Assembly (NCBI RefSeq): GCF_049898325.1
Contig: NZ_JAFCXL010000024.1
Span: 4,259-68,258 of the forward strand
Length of the DNA: 64,000 bases
Direction of reading: 5' to 3'
DNA from: JAFCUW01 sp049898325
GTDB taxonomy: Bacteria > Pseudomonadota > Gammaproteobacteria > Burkholderiales > Burkholderiaceae_D
Part shown: in pieces, positions 16,988 to 25,483 of the stretch
Layout of the letters: every line of letters begins with the position of its first letter
Position numbering within the stretch: position 1 is the stretch's first letter
Position numbers and translations under genes: made by a program
The notes under the pieces: generated by a model
The model's input: only the letters and a program-made list of their open reading frames with translations
The model's database searches: none
Told to the model about the DNA's origin: nothing

Positions 16988-17018
16988 AAAAAAAATCCCC
17001 GGAAACCGAGGATTTTTG
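16988..17018 (-). terminator. terminator of the cold-shock gene
   Basis: AATCCCCGG (16994-17002) pairs with CCGAGGATT (17006-17014) with one mismatch around AAA, with a long U-tract on the minus strand. It lies about 20 bp past the csp stop codon. A shorter T run on the plus strand may also help end the LysR transcript. Confidence 0.75.
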
Positions 17019-17038
17019 TTCGTTGCTTCAGGGACTAA

Positions 17039-17242
17039 TTAGATAGCCTGAATGTTCGAAGCTTGCTTGCCTTTAGGGCCGGCGGTAACTTCGAAAGAGA
17101 CGCGTTGGTTCTCTTGCAGCGATTTGAAGCCGTTCGACTGAATCGCCGAGAAGTGAGCGAACAGATCTTCGCCGCCTTCATCAGGAGTGATAAAGCCAAA
17201 GCCCTTCGAATCATTGAACCATTTTACGATGCCAGTTGCCAT
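17039..17242 (-). CDS. CspA-family cold-shock protein
   Basis: A 67-residue single cold-shock domain, an OB-fold RNA chaperone that melts structured mRNA. RNP1 is KGFGFI and RNP2 is DLFAHF; the opening is ATGIVKWFNDSKGFGF. The start at 17242 follows AGGAAATTGTA-like sequence. Upstream is a 260-bp AT-richer leader with no gene, as in csp genes whose long 5' UTR controls cold induction. Its own promoter and terminator make it monocistronic. Which csp paralogue it is cannot be told. Confidence 0.96.
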   Translation of the reverse strand: MATGIVKWFNDSKGFGFITPDEGGEDLFAHFSAIQSNGFKSLQENQRVSFEVTAGPKGKQASNIQAI

Positions 17243-17504
17243 TACAATTTCCTATTTCAGTTAAGTTGGGCTTGCGCCCGTTTAGATCGTTTGAAGAAGC
17301 AAGAAAGAAATGACAGACAGACTGCACTACTACCTCGAATCCAACGATCCCGCATTATACCGAATAAACCACAAAAAACACGGGTTCCGCGAAATTAAAC
17401 TCCAAGGCCATGTTTTAATTCAAAACACCAACTTTTTTCGGCGTCCAATCCCGCGGCGGCATGCGTCAATATAGGGGATGGGCTAGCTCAGAGTTTGCGC
17501 TAGA

Positions 17505-17933
17505 TCAAATGTCTCCCTGACCACGCTCGACAGGAAAATGGTCGGCGCGTGCATCGATGCCGGCCCACGCCAGGTAGTGGTCGAGGCTGCGTAACCAGCT
17601 GTCCCACTCGGCCGCGCCCACCGCGTCGAAGGCCAGCAGCACGCGCAGGCGCTGCTCGAGCACGCGCGCCTCGCTGCCGAAAGTGCGAAAGCCGAAGGTG
17701 GCGGCCGAGCCGGCGATGGTGTGCAGCAGTTGCTGCAACTGGCCGGCCAGCGCCACGCTGGGACTGGCCGCATCGAAACCGGCGCGCATTGCCTGCAGCC
17801 GGCCCAGCATGGTGGGCACGGTGGCGGCGAACTTGTCGTTCACCTCGCGCAGGCGCTCGAAAAACTGCTGATCGATGGACCTGGTCAGGCCAGGCGCGCC
17901 GGGATCGACGGCGCCGTCGGATGCGCAGGACAC
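17505..17933 (-). CDS. Hpt (histidine phosphotransfer) domain protein
   Basis: A 142-residue helical protein. The phosphorelay motif is LLHTIAGSAATFGF with H71 as the phosphorylated histidine and the usual Gly-Ser-Ala turn after it. The rest is a four-helix bundle with helices at about 20-50, 60-80, 85-105 and 110-125. Stand-alone Hpt proteins carry phosphate between a hybrid kinase receiver and a response regulator. No hybrid kinase lies beside it. It starts 3 bp after the upp stop, so it is probably cotranscribed with upp, an odd pairing. A response regulator with an intact receiver is encoded at 25484. Confidence 0.85.
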   Translation of the reverse strand: MSCASDGAVDPGAPGLTRSIDQQFFERLREVNDKFAATVPTMLGRLQAMRAGFDAASPSVALAGQLQQLLHTIAGSAATFGFRTFGSEARVLEQRLRVLLAFDAVGAAEWDSWLRSLDHYLAWAGIDARADHFPVERGQGDI

Positions 17934-17936
17934 GCT

Positions 17937-18596
17937 TTACTTGGTGCCGAAGATGCGGTCGCCCGCGTCGCCCAGGCCGGGCACGATGTAGTCGTGATCG
18001 TTCAGGTGCGAATCGAGCGAGGCGACGTACAGCTTGACGCCGGGATGGGCGTTCTGGAATACCTGCACGCCCTCGGGCGCGGCCACCAGCGCCAGGAAGA
18101 TGATCTGCTCGTCGCTGACGCCGCGCTTTTTCAGGACGTCGACCGCGTGCACGGCCGAATTGCCGGTGGCGACCATCGGATCGCACAGGATGAAGATGCG
18201 GTCGGCGGTGTCGGGCAGGCGCACCATGTATTCCACCGGCAGGTGGGTGGCCGGGTCGCGGAACACGCCGATGTGGCCAACGCGCGCCGACGGCACCAGT
18301 TCAAGCAGGCCGTCGCTCATGCCGATGCCGGCGCGCAGGATCGGCACGATGGCGAGCTTTTTGCCGGCGATGACGGGGGCGTCGATCGTCACCAGGGGGG
18401 TCTCGATGGTGCGGGTGGTCAGCGGCAGATCGCGGGTGATCTCGTACCCCATCAGCAGGGTGATTTCCTTGAGCAGCTCGCGGAAGGTGCGGGTCGAGGT
18501 GTCGCGCTCGCGCATGTGCGACAGCTTGTGCTGAATTAACGGGTGATTGAGGATGAACAGGTTCGGAAAACGGGGATCTTGGTTCATGGAGGGCAT
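17937..18596 (-). CDS. upp: uracil phosphoribosyltransferase
   Basis: A 219-residue salvage enzyme making UMP from uracil and PRPP. The PRPP loop is FILCDPMVATGNSAVHAVDV, the dimer and flexible-loop parts are LPLTTRTIETPL and VPILRAGIGMSDGLLELVPS, and the uracil-binding end is NDHDYIVPGLGDAGDRIFGT. The start at 18596 gives MPSMNQDPRFPNL; the second Met (MNQDP) is an equally possible start. The 3-bp gap to the Hpt gene suggests a two-gene transcript. Confidence 0.96.
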   Translation of the reverse strand: MPSMNQDPRFPNLFILNHPLIQHKLSHMRERDTSTRTFRELLKEITLLMGYEITRDLPLTTRTIETPLVTIDAPVIAGKKLAIVPILRAGIGMSDGLLELVPSARVGHIGVFRDPATHLPVEYMVRLPDTADRIFILCDPMVATGNSAVHAVDVLKKRGVSDEQIIFLALVAAPEGVQVFQNAHPGVKLYVASLDSHLNDHDYIVPGLGDAGDRIFGTK

Positions 18597-18712
18597 GGTG
18601 TCCTGGGTCGGTAGGTCGACGCCGGCGCTAATTGGATAGGGCGGCGTTAAGGCTGGGCATGCCGCATTATCCCAGCCCTTGCCGCGCTTGTCCGCAATTT
18701 GGCAAAGAAATA

Positions 18713-20413
18713 TCAGCGCGCACCGCCCCCGTTCACCAGCGCCCGCGCGAGAATGGCCGCGCAGTCGACCCCGGGCGGCAGGCGCCCGAACGCGCCGCCC
18801 GGCGCGCTCGCCAGGCGCGAGCGCACGAAGGCCTCGCCCACCACCGCCGGCGCGTGGCGCAGCAGCAGCGCGGCCTGCAGCGCCAGCACGATGCGCTCGG
18901 CCAGCGCGCGCGCGCCGTACTGGTCGTCGGCGCCACCCGCGGCGGCCAGGTCGGCCAGCAAGGCCTGCACGTAGGCCCGGAACAGCCCCGCCGGCGCGCC
19001 CTCACCCCCTGCGGCCAGCGCCAGTTCGGCCGCCAGCGCATCGCGCGCGCCGCGGTTGCGCGCCAGCGCGCGCAGCACGTCAAGACACATCACATTGCCC
19101 GACCCCTCCCAGATCGAATTGACGGGCGCTTCGCGGTACAGGCGCGCCAGCGGGCCGTCCTCGACGTAGCCGTTGCCGCCCATCACCTCCATCGCCTCGG
19201 CGCAGAAGACCGGTCCGCGCTTGCAGATCCAGTACTTGCCGGCCGGGGTCAGCACCCGCGCCAGCAGCACCTCGGCCGCGTCGTCGCTGTCGAAACAGCG
19301 CGCCAGGCGCAGGGCGAAGGCGGTGGCCGCCTCCGATTCGAGCGCCAGGTCGGCCAGCACGTTCTGCATCAGCGGCTGCTGTTCGAGCGGACGGCCGAAC
19401 ACCGCACGCCCGCGCGCATGGTGCAGCGCGTGGCACAAGGCCGCGCGCATGATCGAGGCGCTGCCGATCACGCAATCGAGCCGGGTATGGCCGGCCATTT
19501 CCAGGATGGTGGGAATGCCGCGCCCCACCTGCCCCACCAGGAACCCGGTGGCGCCTTCGAACTCCGCCTCCGACGAGGCATTCGAGCGATTGCCAAGCTT
19601 GTCCTTGAGGCGCTGCACGCGGATCGCGTTGCGGCTGCCGTCGTCGAGAAAACGGGGCACCAGGAAGCAGCTCAGGCCCGCCTCGGCCACCTGCGCCAGC
19701 ACCAGGTGGGCATCGGCCTGCGGCGCCGAGAAGAACCACTTGTGGCCGACGATGCGCCAGGCGCCCTTGTCAGGCGCACCACCGGCGCCACCCGGCCACG
19801 GCGTGGCGCGGGTGGTGTTGCTGCGCACATCGGAGCCGCCCTGCTTTTCCGTCATGCCCATGCCGATCAGGGCGCCGCGCTTTTGCGCAATCGGCAACGC
19901 GCGCGGGTCGTACTGGCAGGCCAGGATCTTCGGCAACCATGTCTGCGCCAGCGCGGGCGCGATCGCGCCCGCAGCCGACAGCGCCGGCACCGCCGCGTAC
20001 GTCATCGTGACGGGACACAGGACGCCGTTTTCCACCTGGCCGAACAGCAGGAACGCCGCCGCCCGCGCCACCTGGGCGCCCGGCCCCGGCGCCGTCCACG
20101 GCGACGCGTGCACGCCGGCTTCGACCATCATCGCCATCAACTGGTGCCAGGCCGGGTGAAATTCGACGGCGTCGATGCGGCGCCCGCCGCGGTCGTAGCC
20201 GTACAGCGCGGGCGGATGGGCGTTGGCCAGGCGCCCCAGCTCGAGCGTCGCCGCGCTTCCCAGTTGCGCACCGAGTTGCTCAAGGCGGGGCGCGGCCCAG
20301 CCACCGCCTTCGCGCTGCAGCGCCTCGCGCAGCGCGCTGTCGCAGGCGAACAAGTTGACGTCGGCAAAAGGCGGCGCCTGGTTAAGCACCTCGTGGGTGT
20401 CGAATTGGTCCAT
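18713..20413 (-). CDS. aidB: acyl-CoA dehydrogenase family protein, AidB-like
   Basis: A 566-residue flavoprotein, longer than ordinary acyl-CoA dehydrogenases because of the extra C-terminal domain of the AidB branch. The diagnostic segments are MGMTEKQGGSDVRSNTTRA, HKWFFSAPQADAHLVLAQ, RLKDKLGNRSNASSEAEFEG and EVMGGNGYVEDGPLARLYRE followed by NSIWEGSGNVMCLDVLRAL. E. coli AidB belongs to the adaptive response to alkylation and binds DNA and FAD; its catalytic role is still unclear. No ada or alkB gene is nearby. The upstream gap to a divergent signalling gene is 463 bp. Confidence 0.92.
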   Translation of the reverse strand: MDQFDTHEVLNQAPPFADVNLFACDSALREALQREGGGWAAPRLEQLGAQLGSAATLELGRLANAHPPALYGYDRGGRRIDAVEFHPAWHQLMAMMVEAGVHASPWTAPGPGAQVARAAAFLLFGQVENGVLCPVTMTYAAVPALSAAGAIAPALAQTWLPKILACQYDPRALPIAQKRGALIGMGMTEKQGGSDVRSNTTRATPWPGGAGGAPDKGAWRIVGHKWFFSAPQADAHLVLAQVAEAGLSCFLVPRFLDDGSRNAIRVQRLKDKLGNRSNASSEAEFEGATGFLVGQVGRGIPTILEMAGHTRLDCVIGSASIMRAALCHALHHARGRAVFGRPLEQQPLMQNVLADLALESEAATAFALRLARCFDSDDAAEVLLARVLTPAGKYWICKRGPVFCAEAMEVMGGNGYVEDGPLARLYREAPVNSIWEGSGNVMCLDVLRALARNRGARDALAAELALAAGGEGAPAGLFRAYVQALLADLAAAGGADDQYGARALAERIVLALQAALLLRHAPAVVGEAFVRSRLASAPGGAFGRLPPGVDCAAILARALVNGGGAR

Positions 20414-20876
20414 GACAGTCTCCGAACGGCGTCAACAGGATGGGCGGCAACGCCGCTTGCGCCAGTGTGGCGCGGCGCTGGCCAACTTGGCAAGCACAAC
20501 AACTATTGGTTGCAGCCAGGGCGCCACAGCCTGGCCGCAAGGGAAAAATTATCATTTATATCATCAAAAATGGCGCTACAAGCGAGGGCTGGCCGCCAAA
20601 AGCGCCTATTTACAACTGTCGCCGATCAAATAAGCGTGCTTTCGGGCAATTTTTTCGCATTTTGATGCGCTAGAGCATTTTTCGGTGATACATTTCATAT
20701 TATTTTATCCAATGAAGCATCTCTGGCGGGTCGCCGCAGTGGCGGCTTGCACGATATGGTAATTGTTTGTTACTGTCGCCAGGCCGTCGCCGGCCCCGCC
20801 GCAGTGTATGAATGGGGCGTGTCCTTGCGTCGTTTCCCGTAATTGCTTGTCCACCGTCTGAAGGCACGAACTTGCG
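20414..20876. other. 463-bp divergent intergenic region, nothing recognised
   Basis: It separates the starts of the AidB-like gene and a GGDEF-EAL gene, so it must contain both promoters. The middle (about 20545-20710) is AT-rich. I see no RNA gene, repeat or operator I can name. Frames crossing it are extensions or shadows. Confidence 0.4.
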
Positions 20877-22622
20877 ATGCGTTCCACCTCACCACTGATG
20901 CCGCAATCAGACCTGCACCATGAGCTCGACCAGCTGATGGAAGCGGCCGGCGACGCCGTGTTTCGCCTCGACCAGGCCGGCCGTATTGAACACGCCAGCC
21001 TGCGCGCGCTGCGCCTGTTCGGCCAGGGCCGCCCGCTCGGCGGCATCGCCCTGTCGACCCTGGCCGTCGACGGCGACCAGGCGCACATCGAAGGCGCCGT
21101 CGCGGCGGCATCCGGTGCGGCCCAGCAAAGCGTGGTCAATGTGCGCCTGCAGGCGCATGGCGCGACGCCCTGCTTTGAACTGCGCATCTCGCACTTCACC
21201 GGATCGGACGGCGGCGCCGAACTGCTGGTGGTGGGCCGCGACATTTCGGCGCAGCAGGCCACCGAGGCGCACCTGCGCCACATGGCCACCCACGACACCC
21301 TCACCGATCTGCCCAATCGCCTGCTGCTGTCGGACCGCATCCGCATGGTCATTTCGCACGCGCGCCGGGCCGGCCAGGATTTTTCGGTGGCCACCATCGG
21401 CCTGGACTCGTTCAAGAAGGTCAACGACGGTCTCGGCCTGCCGGCCGGCGACGCCGTGCTGCGCATGGCCGCGGCGCGCCTGCGCAAGACGCTGCGCGAC
21501 AGCGACACCCTGGCGCGCGTGGGCGGCGACGAGTTCGTCGCCGTGCTGCCCGGCACCCACACGGAGGCGCAGATCAAGCTCGTCACGGGGCGCCTGCTGG
21601 CGACCTTGCAGGCGCCGTTCGAGATCGACCATCACACCGTCTACATCGGCGCCTCGATCGGGGTGGCGATCTACCCGCAGCACGCCGAGGACGAAGTGCG
21701 GCTCGTCGCGCTGGCCGACGCCGCCATGTCGTACGCCAAGGAGACGGGCAAGTCGCGCTGCGTCGTCTACAGCGAGCGCCAGAGCGGCCCGCCGCTGCAC
21801 GACATTTCGCTCGAAGCGGCGATGTTCCGCGCCGTGCGCGAGGGCGAATTCCAGCTCTATTACCAGCCCATCGTCGATACCCGCAGCCGCCAGATCCAGG
21901 GCTTCGAGACCCTGATGCGCTGGAAGCACCCGACGCTGGGCATGGTGCCGCCGGCCCGCTTCATTCCCATCGCCGAGGCGAATGGCCTGATCAACCTGCT
22001 CGGCGCGTGGGCCCTGAAAGCGGCCTGCGTGCAGCTCAAGCAGTTCGAGCAGGTCGCCAAACGCGCGCTGTACATCTCCGTCAACATCAGCCCGCGCCAG
22101 TTCCGCAGCGATAAATTCCTCGATGTGCTCGACGATGCCCTGGCCTTCTCGGGGCTGCGCGGCGAGCAGCTCGTGCTCGAGATCACCGAGGGCACCCTGA
22201 TGATCGATCCGGCCCACGCCGAGACCATCCTGACCCGCATGGCCGAGCGGCGCGCCCGCATCGCCATCGACGATTTCGGCACCGGCTATTCCTCGCTGGC
22301 CTACCTCAAGCGCTTTCCCATTTCCGTGCTCAAGGTCGACCGCGCCTTCGTCAAGGACTTGCCGGCATCGACCAAGGACGCCGCCATCTGCAACGCCGTG
22401 CTCGACATCGCCAAGCACTTGCAGCTGTCGGTGGTGGCCGAAGGGGTCGAGACGGAAGAGCAGCTGGCATTTCTGGAAGAGCGCGGTTGCCAGTACATCC
22501 AGGGTTACCTGACCGGCAAACCGATGACGGCGCCGGTGGCGATGGCGGCGCTCAAGGAAGACATGTACGCCGCCTTCCTGCCGCAAGCGGCCCAATCCGA
22601 CAAGCCCAGGGACGCGTCATGA
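20877..22622 (+). CDS. PAS-GGDEF-EAL c-di-GMP signalling protein
   Basis: A 581-residue cytoplasmic protein. A PAS-like domain covers about residues 15-130 (DAVFRLDQAGRIEHASLRAL, GRDISAQQATEAHL). A GGDEF domain follows with an intact active site (RVGGDEFVAVLPGT) and the metal Asp of IGLDSFKKVNDGLG. An EAL domain follows with the signature as ETL (GFETLMRW) in place of EAL, keeping the metal Glu, and with ITEGTLM, IDDFGTGYSS and VVAEGVETEE intact. It can therefore plausibly both make and break c-di-GMP; which activity dominates is unknown. Its stop overlaps the start of the HDOD gene (ATGA), so the two are coupled. Confidence 0.93.
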   Translation: MRSTSPLMPQSDLHHELDQLMEAAGDAVFRLDQAGRIEHASLRALRLFGQGRPLGGIALSTLAVDGDQAHIEGAVAAASGAAQQSVVNVRLQAHGATPCFELRISHFTGSDGGAELLVVGRDISAQQATEAHLRHMATHDTLTDLPNRLLLSDRIRMVISHARRAGQDFSVATIGLDSFKKVNDGLGLPAGDAVLRMAAARLRKTLRDSDTLARVGGDEFVAVLPGTHTEAQIKLVTGRLLATLQAPFEIDHHTVYIGASIGVAIYPQHAEDEVRLVALADAAMSYAKETGKSRCVVYSERQSGPPLHDISLEAAMFRAVREGEFQLYYQPIVDTRSRQIQGFETLMRWKHPTLGMVPPARFIPIAEANGLINLLGAWALKAACVQLKQFEQVAKRALYISVNISPRQFRSDKFLDVLDDALAFSGLRGEQLVLEITEGTLMIDPAHAETILTRMAERRARIAIDDFGTGYSSLAYLKRFPISVLKVDRAFVKDLPASTKDAAICNAVLDIAKHLQLSVVAEGVETEEQLAFLEERGCQYIQGYLTGKPMTAPVAMAALKEDMYAAFLPQAAQSDKPRDAS

Positions 22623-24139
22623 CAACGTCGCCGCTGGCCATGGCCCACGCCACCACCGCGCAGCCGCCCGATGGCGACGCCACCCTGGCGCTGCTGTGGG
22701 AGCGGGTGCGCCGCCAGGGCGACATGCCCGGCTTCGCGCGCGCCATCGGCGCCATCCTGGGCGCCATGCGCGGCGAGGACGACGACGATTTCGACATGGC
22801 GCAGACGGTGCTGACGGACCCCGTGCTGACGCAAAAGGTGCTGCGCCTGGCCAACAGCAGCATGTACTCGGCATTCGGCCAGAGCGTCAACACCGTCACC
22901 CGCGCGATCGCCGTGATCGGCACCGATGCCATCGGCCACCTGGCGCTGGGACTGAAGCTGGTCGAGGAATTGTCGAGCAATATCGACGATCCGTCGGTGG
23001 CCCACATCGAGATGGAAAAGGCGGCGCTGGCGGGGATGGTGGCGCACCAGGTCGCGCTCGGCGCAGCCGTCCACACCCCCGAGGAAGCGGTGGTGTGCTC
23101 GATGCTGCACGCGCTGGGACGGATGATGGTGGCGTTCTACATGCCGGCGGCCTGGGACCGGCTGCTGCACCATAGCGACGACGGCGACATCGACGCCGCC
23201 GCCCTGCCCGTGCTGGGCCTGACGATCGAACAGATCGGCCGCGCGGCGGCGGAAAACTGGGGCCTGCCGGCCAACCTGATCGGCGGCATGCGCCGCATCG
23301 AACCGGGCAGCTCGGGCGAAAAGCTGCACTACGCCGACTGGCTGTCGGCGGTATCGACCATGTCGACCCAGTGCGCCGAAGCGCTGTGGCACGACGACGC
23401 CGCGGGCGCCGAGAAGGTGCGCGAACTGGCGCACGGTTTCGCCACCATGCTGGGCATCACCCCGGACGCGCTGATGCTGTCGATCGAAAAAGCCAAGGTG
23501 GCCGCCGGCGCCGACCTGTCGATCGCGCCGCTGTCGAAGCCGGCCGAACGGCGCGCCCAGATTCTCGCCTCGACCAGGAAACGCGATGAAGGCCACAAGG
23601 TGCTCGGCGCCGGGGTGGCCGACATGCGCGACTTCGTCAACGCCGCCACCCCGGGCCAGATGATGTCGATGGCGCTCGAGACGGTCTACCAGGGCCTCAG
23701 TTTCACCCGCGCCGTCGCCTTCATGCGCAGCCCCCGCGAGAAGCGCTACCTGGCCAAGATGGGCTTTGGCGACGGCGTGCGCGAGCTGCTGCCGTCGATG
23801 CAGTTCGACGAGGCCTACGAGGCCAATGTGTTTCACGCGGCGCTCAACAACGACCGCGTGATCTTCATCGAAAACGCCCGCGATCCGAAATTCGCCGCCA
23901 AGCTGCCCTTGTGGTGGAAGGACACGCTGCACGACGCCACCAGTTTCGTGATCCTGCCCGTGTGCAGCGACGGCAAGCCGGTGGGATTCATCTACGGCGA
24001 CTGGGACGCCAGCTTTCCCGCCATCGCCCTCAACGAGACCGAGTTCGGCCTGTTGAACAATGTGCGCTCGCTGGTGGCGCGCTGCGTCGACCGGCGCCGC
24101 CAGATCGAGGTGGTGGCGGCGAAAAACCAGCTGGGCTGA
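22619..24139 (+). CDS. HDOD domain protein with C-terminal GAF-like domain
   Basis: A 506-residue protein. The HDOD domain lies at about residues 30-230 (DPVLTQKVLRLANSSMYSAF, GTDAIGHLALGLKLVEEL, then VCSMLHALGRMMVAFYMP). HDOD is a catalytically dead relative of HD phosphohydrolases used in signalling. A GAF-like domain covers about 330-500 (YQGLSFTRAVAFMRS, then SFVILPVCSDGKPVGFIYGD). The start at 22619 is preferred over longer frames because it overlaps the preceding stop by 4 bp. The coupling to a GGDEF-EAL gene points to a joint role in c-di-GMP-linked behaviour such as motility or attachment. The ligand is unknown. Confidence 0.88.
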   Translation: MTTSPLAMAHATTAQPPDGDATLALLWERVRRQGDMPGFARAIGAILGAMRGEDDDDFDMAQTVLTDPVLTQKVLRLANSSMYSAFGQSVNTVTRAIAVIGTDAIGHLALGLKLVEELSSNIDDPSVAHIEMEKAALAGMVAHQVALGAAVHTPEEAVVCSMLHALGRMMVAFYMPAAWDRLLHHSDDGDIDAAALPVLGLTIEQIGRAAAENWGLPANLIGGMRRIEPGSSGEKLHYADWLSAVSTMSTQCAEALWHDDAAGAEKVRELAHGFATMLGITPDALMLSIEKAKVAAGADLSIAPLSKPAERRAQILASTRKRDEGHKVLGAGVADMRDFVNAATPGQMMSMALETVYQGLSFTRAVAFMRSPREKRYLAKMGFGDGVRELLPSMQFDEAYEANVFHAALNNDRVIFIENARDPKFAAKLPLWWKDTLHDATSFVILPVCSDGKPVGFIYGDWDASFPAIALNETEFGLLNNVRSLVARCVDRRRQIEVVAAKNQLG

Positions 24140-24161
24140 CCGCCCGCGCTGGTGCTTCGAC

Positions 24162-25268
24162 CTACTTGCCGGCGCGCGCGATGTCCGGCGTCGCCACCCG
24201 CACGTCGCCGCACTGGGCACGGTGCATCAGCGCGTGATCCATCAGCACCAGCGCCAGCATCGCCTCGGCGATCGGGGTGGCGCGGATGCCCACGCAAGGG
24301 TCATGGCGGCCGAACGTTTCCACCATCACGGGATGGCCGTCCTTGTCGATCGAGCGACGCGGGGTGCGGATCGACGAGGTGGGCTTGATGGCGATCGACA
24401 CGGTGATGTCCTGGCCCGTCGAGATGCCGCCCAGCATGCCGCCGGCGTTGTTGCCAACGAAACCCTCGGGGGTCAGCTCGTCGCCGTGCTCGGAGCCCTT
24501 CTGCGCCACCGACTTGAAGCCGGCGCCGATTTCCACGCCCTTGACGGCATTGATGCCCATCATCGCGTAGGCGATGTCGGCGTCGAGCTTGTCGTAGATG
24601 GGCTGGCCCAGTCCCACCGGCACATTGGTGGCGCACACGTCGATGCGGGCGCCGATGGAGTCGCCGGCGCGGCGCAGTTCGTCCATCGCCGCCTCCATGC
24701 GGGCGATCAGGGCGGCGTCGCCGCTGGCGGCAAAAAACGGATTGTCGGCCACGTGCTGCCAGCCCTCGAAGGGCACGGCGATGTCGCCCAGCTGGCTCAT
24801 GCAGCCCATGAACTCGGTGCCGTACTGCTGCTTGAGCCATTTCCTGGCGATCGCCGCCGCCCCCACCACGGGCGCGGTCAGGCGCGCCGACGAACGCCCG
24901 CCGCCACGCGGGTCGCGCACGCCGTACTTGTGCCAATACGTATAGTCGGCGTGACCGGGACGAAAACTCTCGGCGATGTTGCCGTAGTCCTTGCTGCGCT
25001 GGTCTTCGTTGGGGATCAGCAGGGCGATCGGGGTGCCGGTGGTGACGCCCTGGTAGACGCCCGACAGGATCTGCACGGTGTCCGATTCCTGGCGCTGGGT
25101 GACGTGGCGCGAGGTGCCCGGCTTCCTGCGGTCGAGCTCTGGCTGGATGTCCGCCGCCGTCAGCGCCAAACCGGGTGGACAGCCATCGATCACGCAGCCG
25201 ATGGCAGGGCCGTGCGACTCGCCGAAGGTGGAAACAACAAACAGGGTGCCAAAAGAGTTACCGGACAT
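24162..25268 (-). CDS. aroC: chorismate synthase
   Basis: A 368-residue enzyme making chorismate from 5-enolpyruvylshikimate-3-phosphate with reduced FMN, the last common step to aromatic amino acids and folate. The signatures are GNSFGTLFVVSTFGESHGPA, FRPGHADYTYWHKYGVRDPR followed by GGGRSSAR, and FVGNNAGGMLGGISTGQDI. The start at 25268 gives the standard MSGNSFG N-terminus; the frame is open 26 codons further up but that part does not resemble the family. It converges with the HDOD gene. Confidence 0.97.
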   Translation of the reverse strand: MSGNSFGTLFVVSTFGESHGPAIGCVIDGCPPGLALTAADIQPELDRRKPGTSRHVTQRQESDTVQILSGVYQGVTTGTPIALLIPNEDQRSKDYGNIAESFRPGHADYTYWHKYGVRDPRGGGRSSARLTAPVVGAAAIARKWLKQQYGTEFMGCMSQLGDIAVPFEGWQHVADNPFFAASGDAALIARMEAAMDELRRAGDSIGARIDVCATNVPVGLGQPIYDKLDADIAYAMMGINAVKGVEIGAGFKSVAQKGSEHGDELTPEGFVGNNAGGMLGGISTGQDITVSIAIKPTSSIRTPRRSIDKDGHPVMVETFGRHDPCVGIRATPIAEAMLALVLMDHALMHRAQCGDVRVATPDIARAGK

Positions 25269-25483
25269 GATGGAAGGGCGTGGATGGATGATGCCCCATT
25301 TTACCAGCCGTCGCGCCAGCGGCCCCGGCATCGGCAAATGCAACATCGAATCGGTTAATTGTGTCGTGATTTAGTTACTAGTTTTCAATTTCTTGACCCG
25401 TAAGGCATGCGATTCGCCCGTGCCCCGGGCATTCCACTATATACTTGTATGGTCAGCCAGCCCGCAGTCAGGAGAAGCATCCC

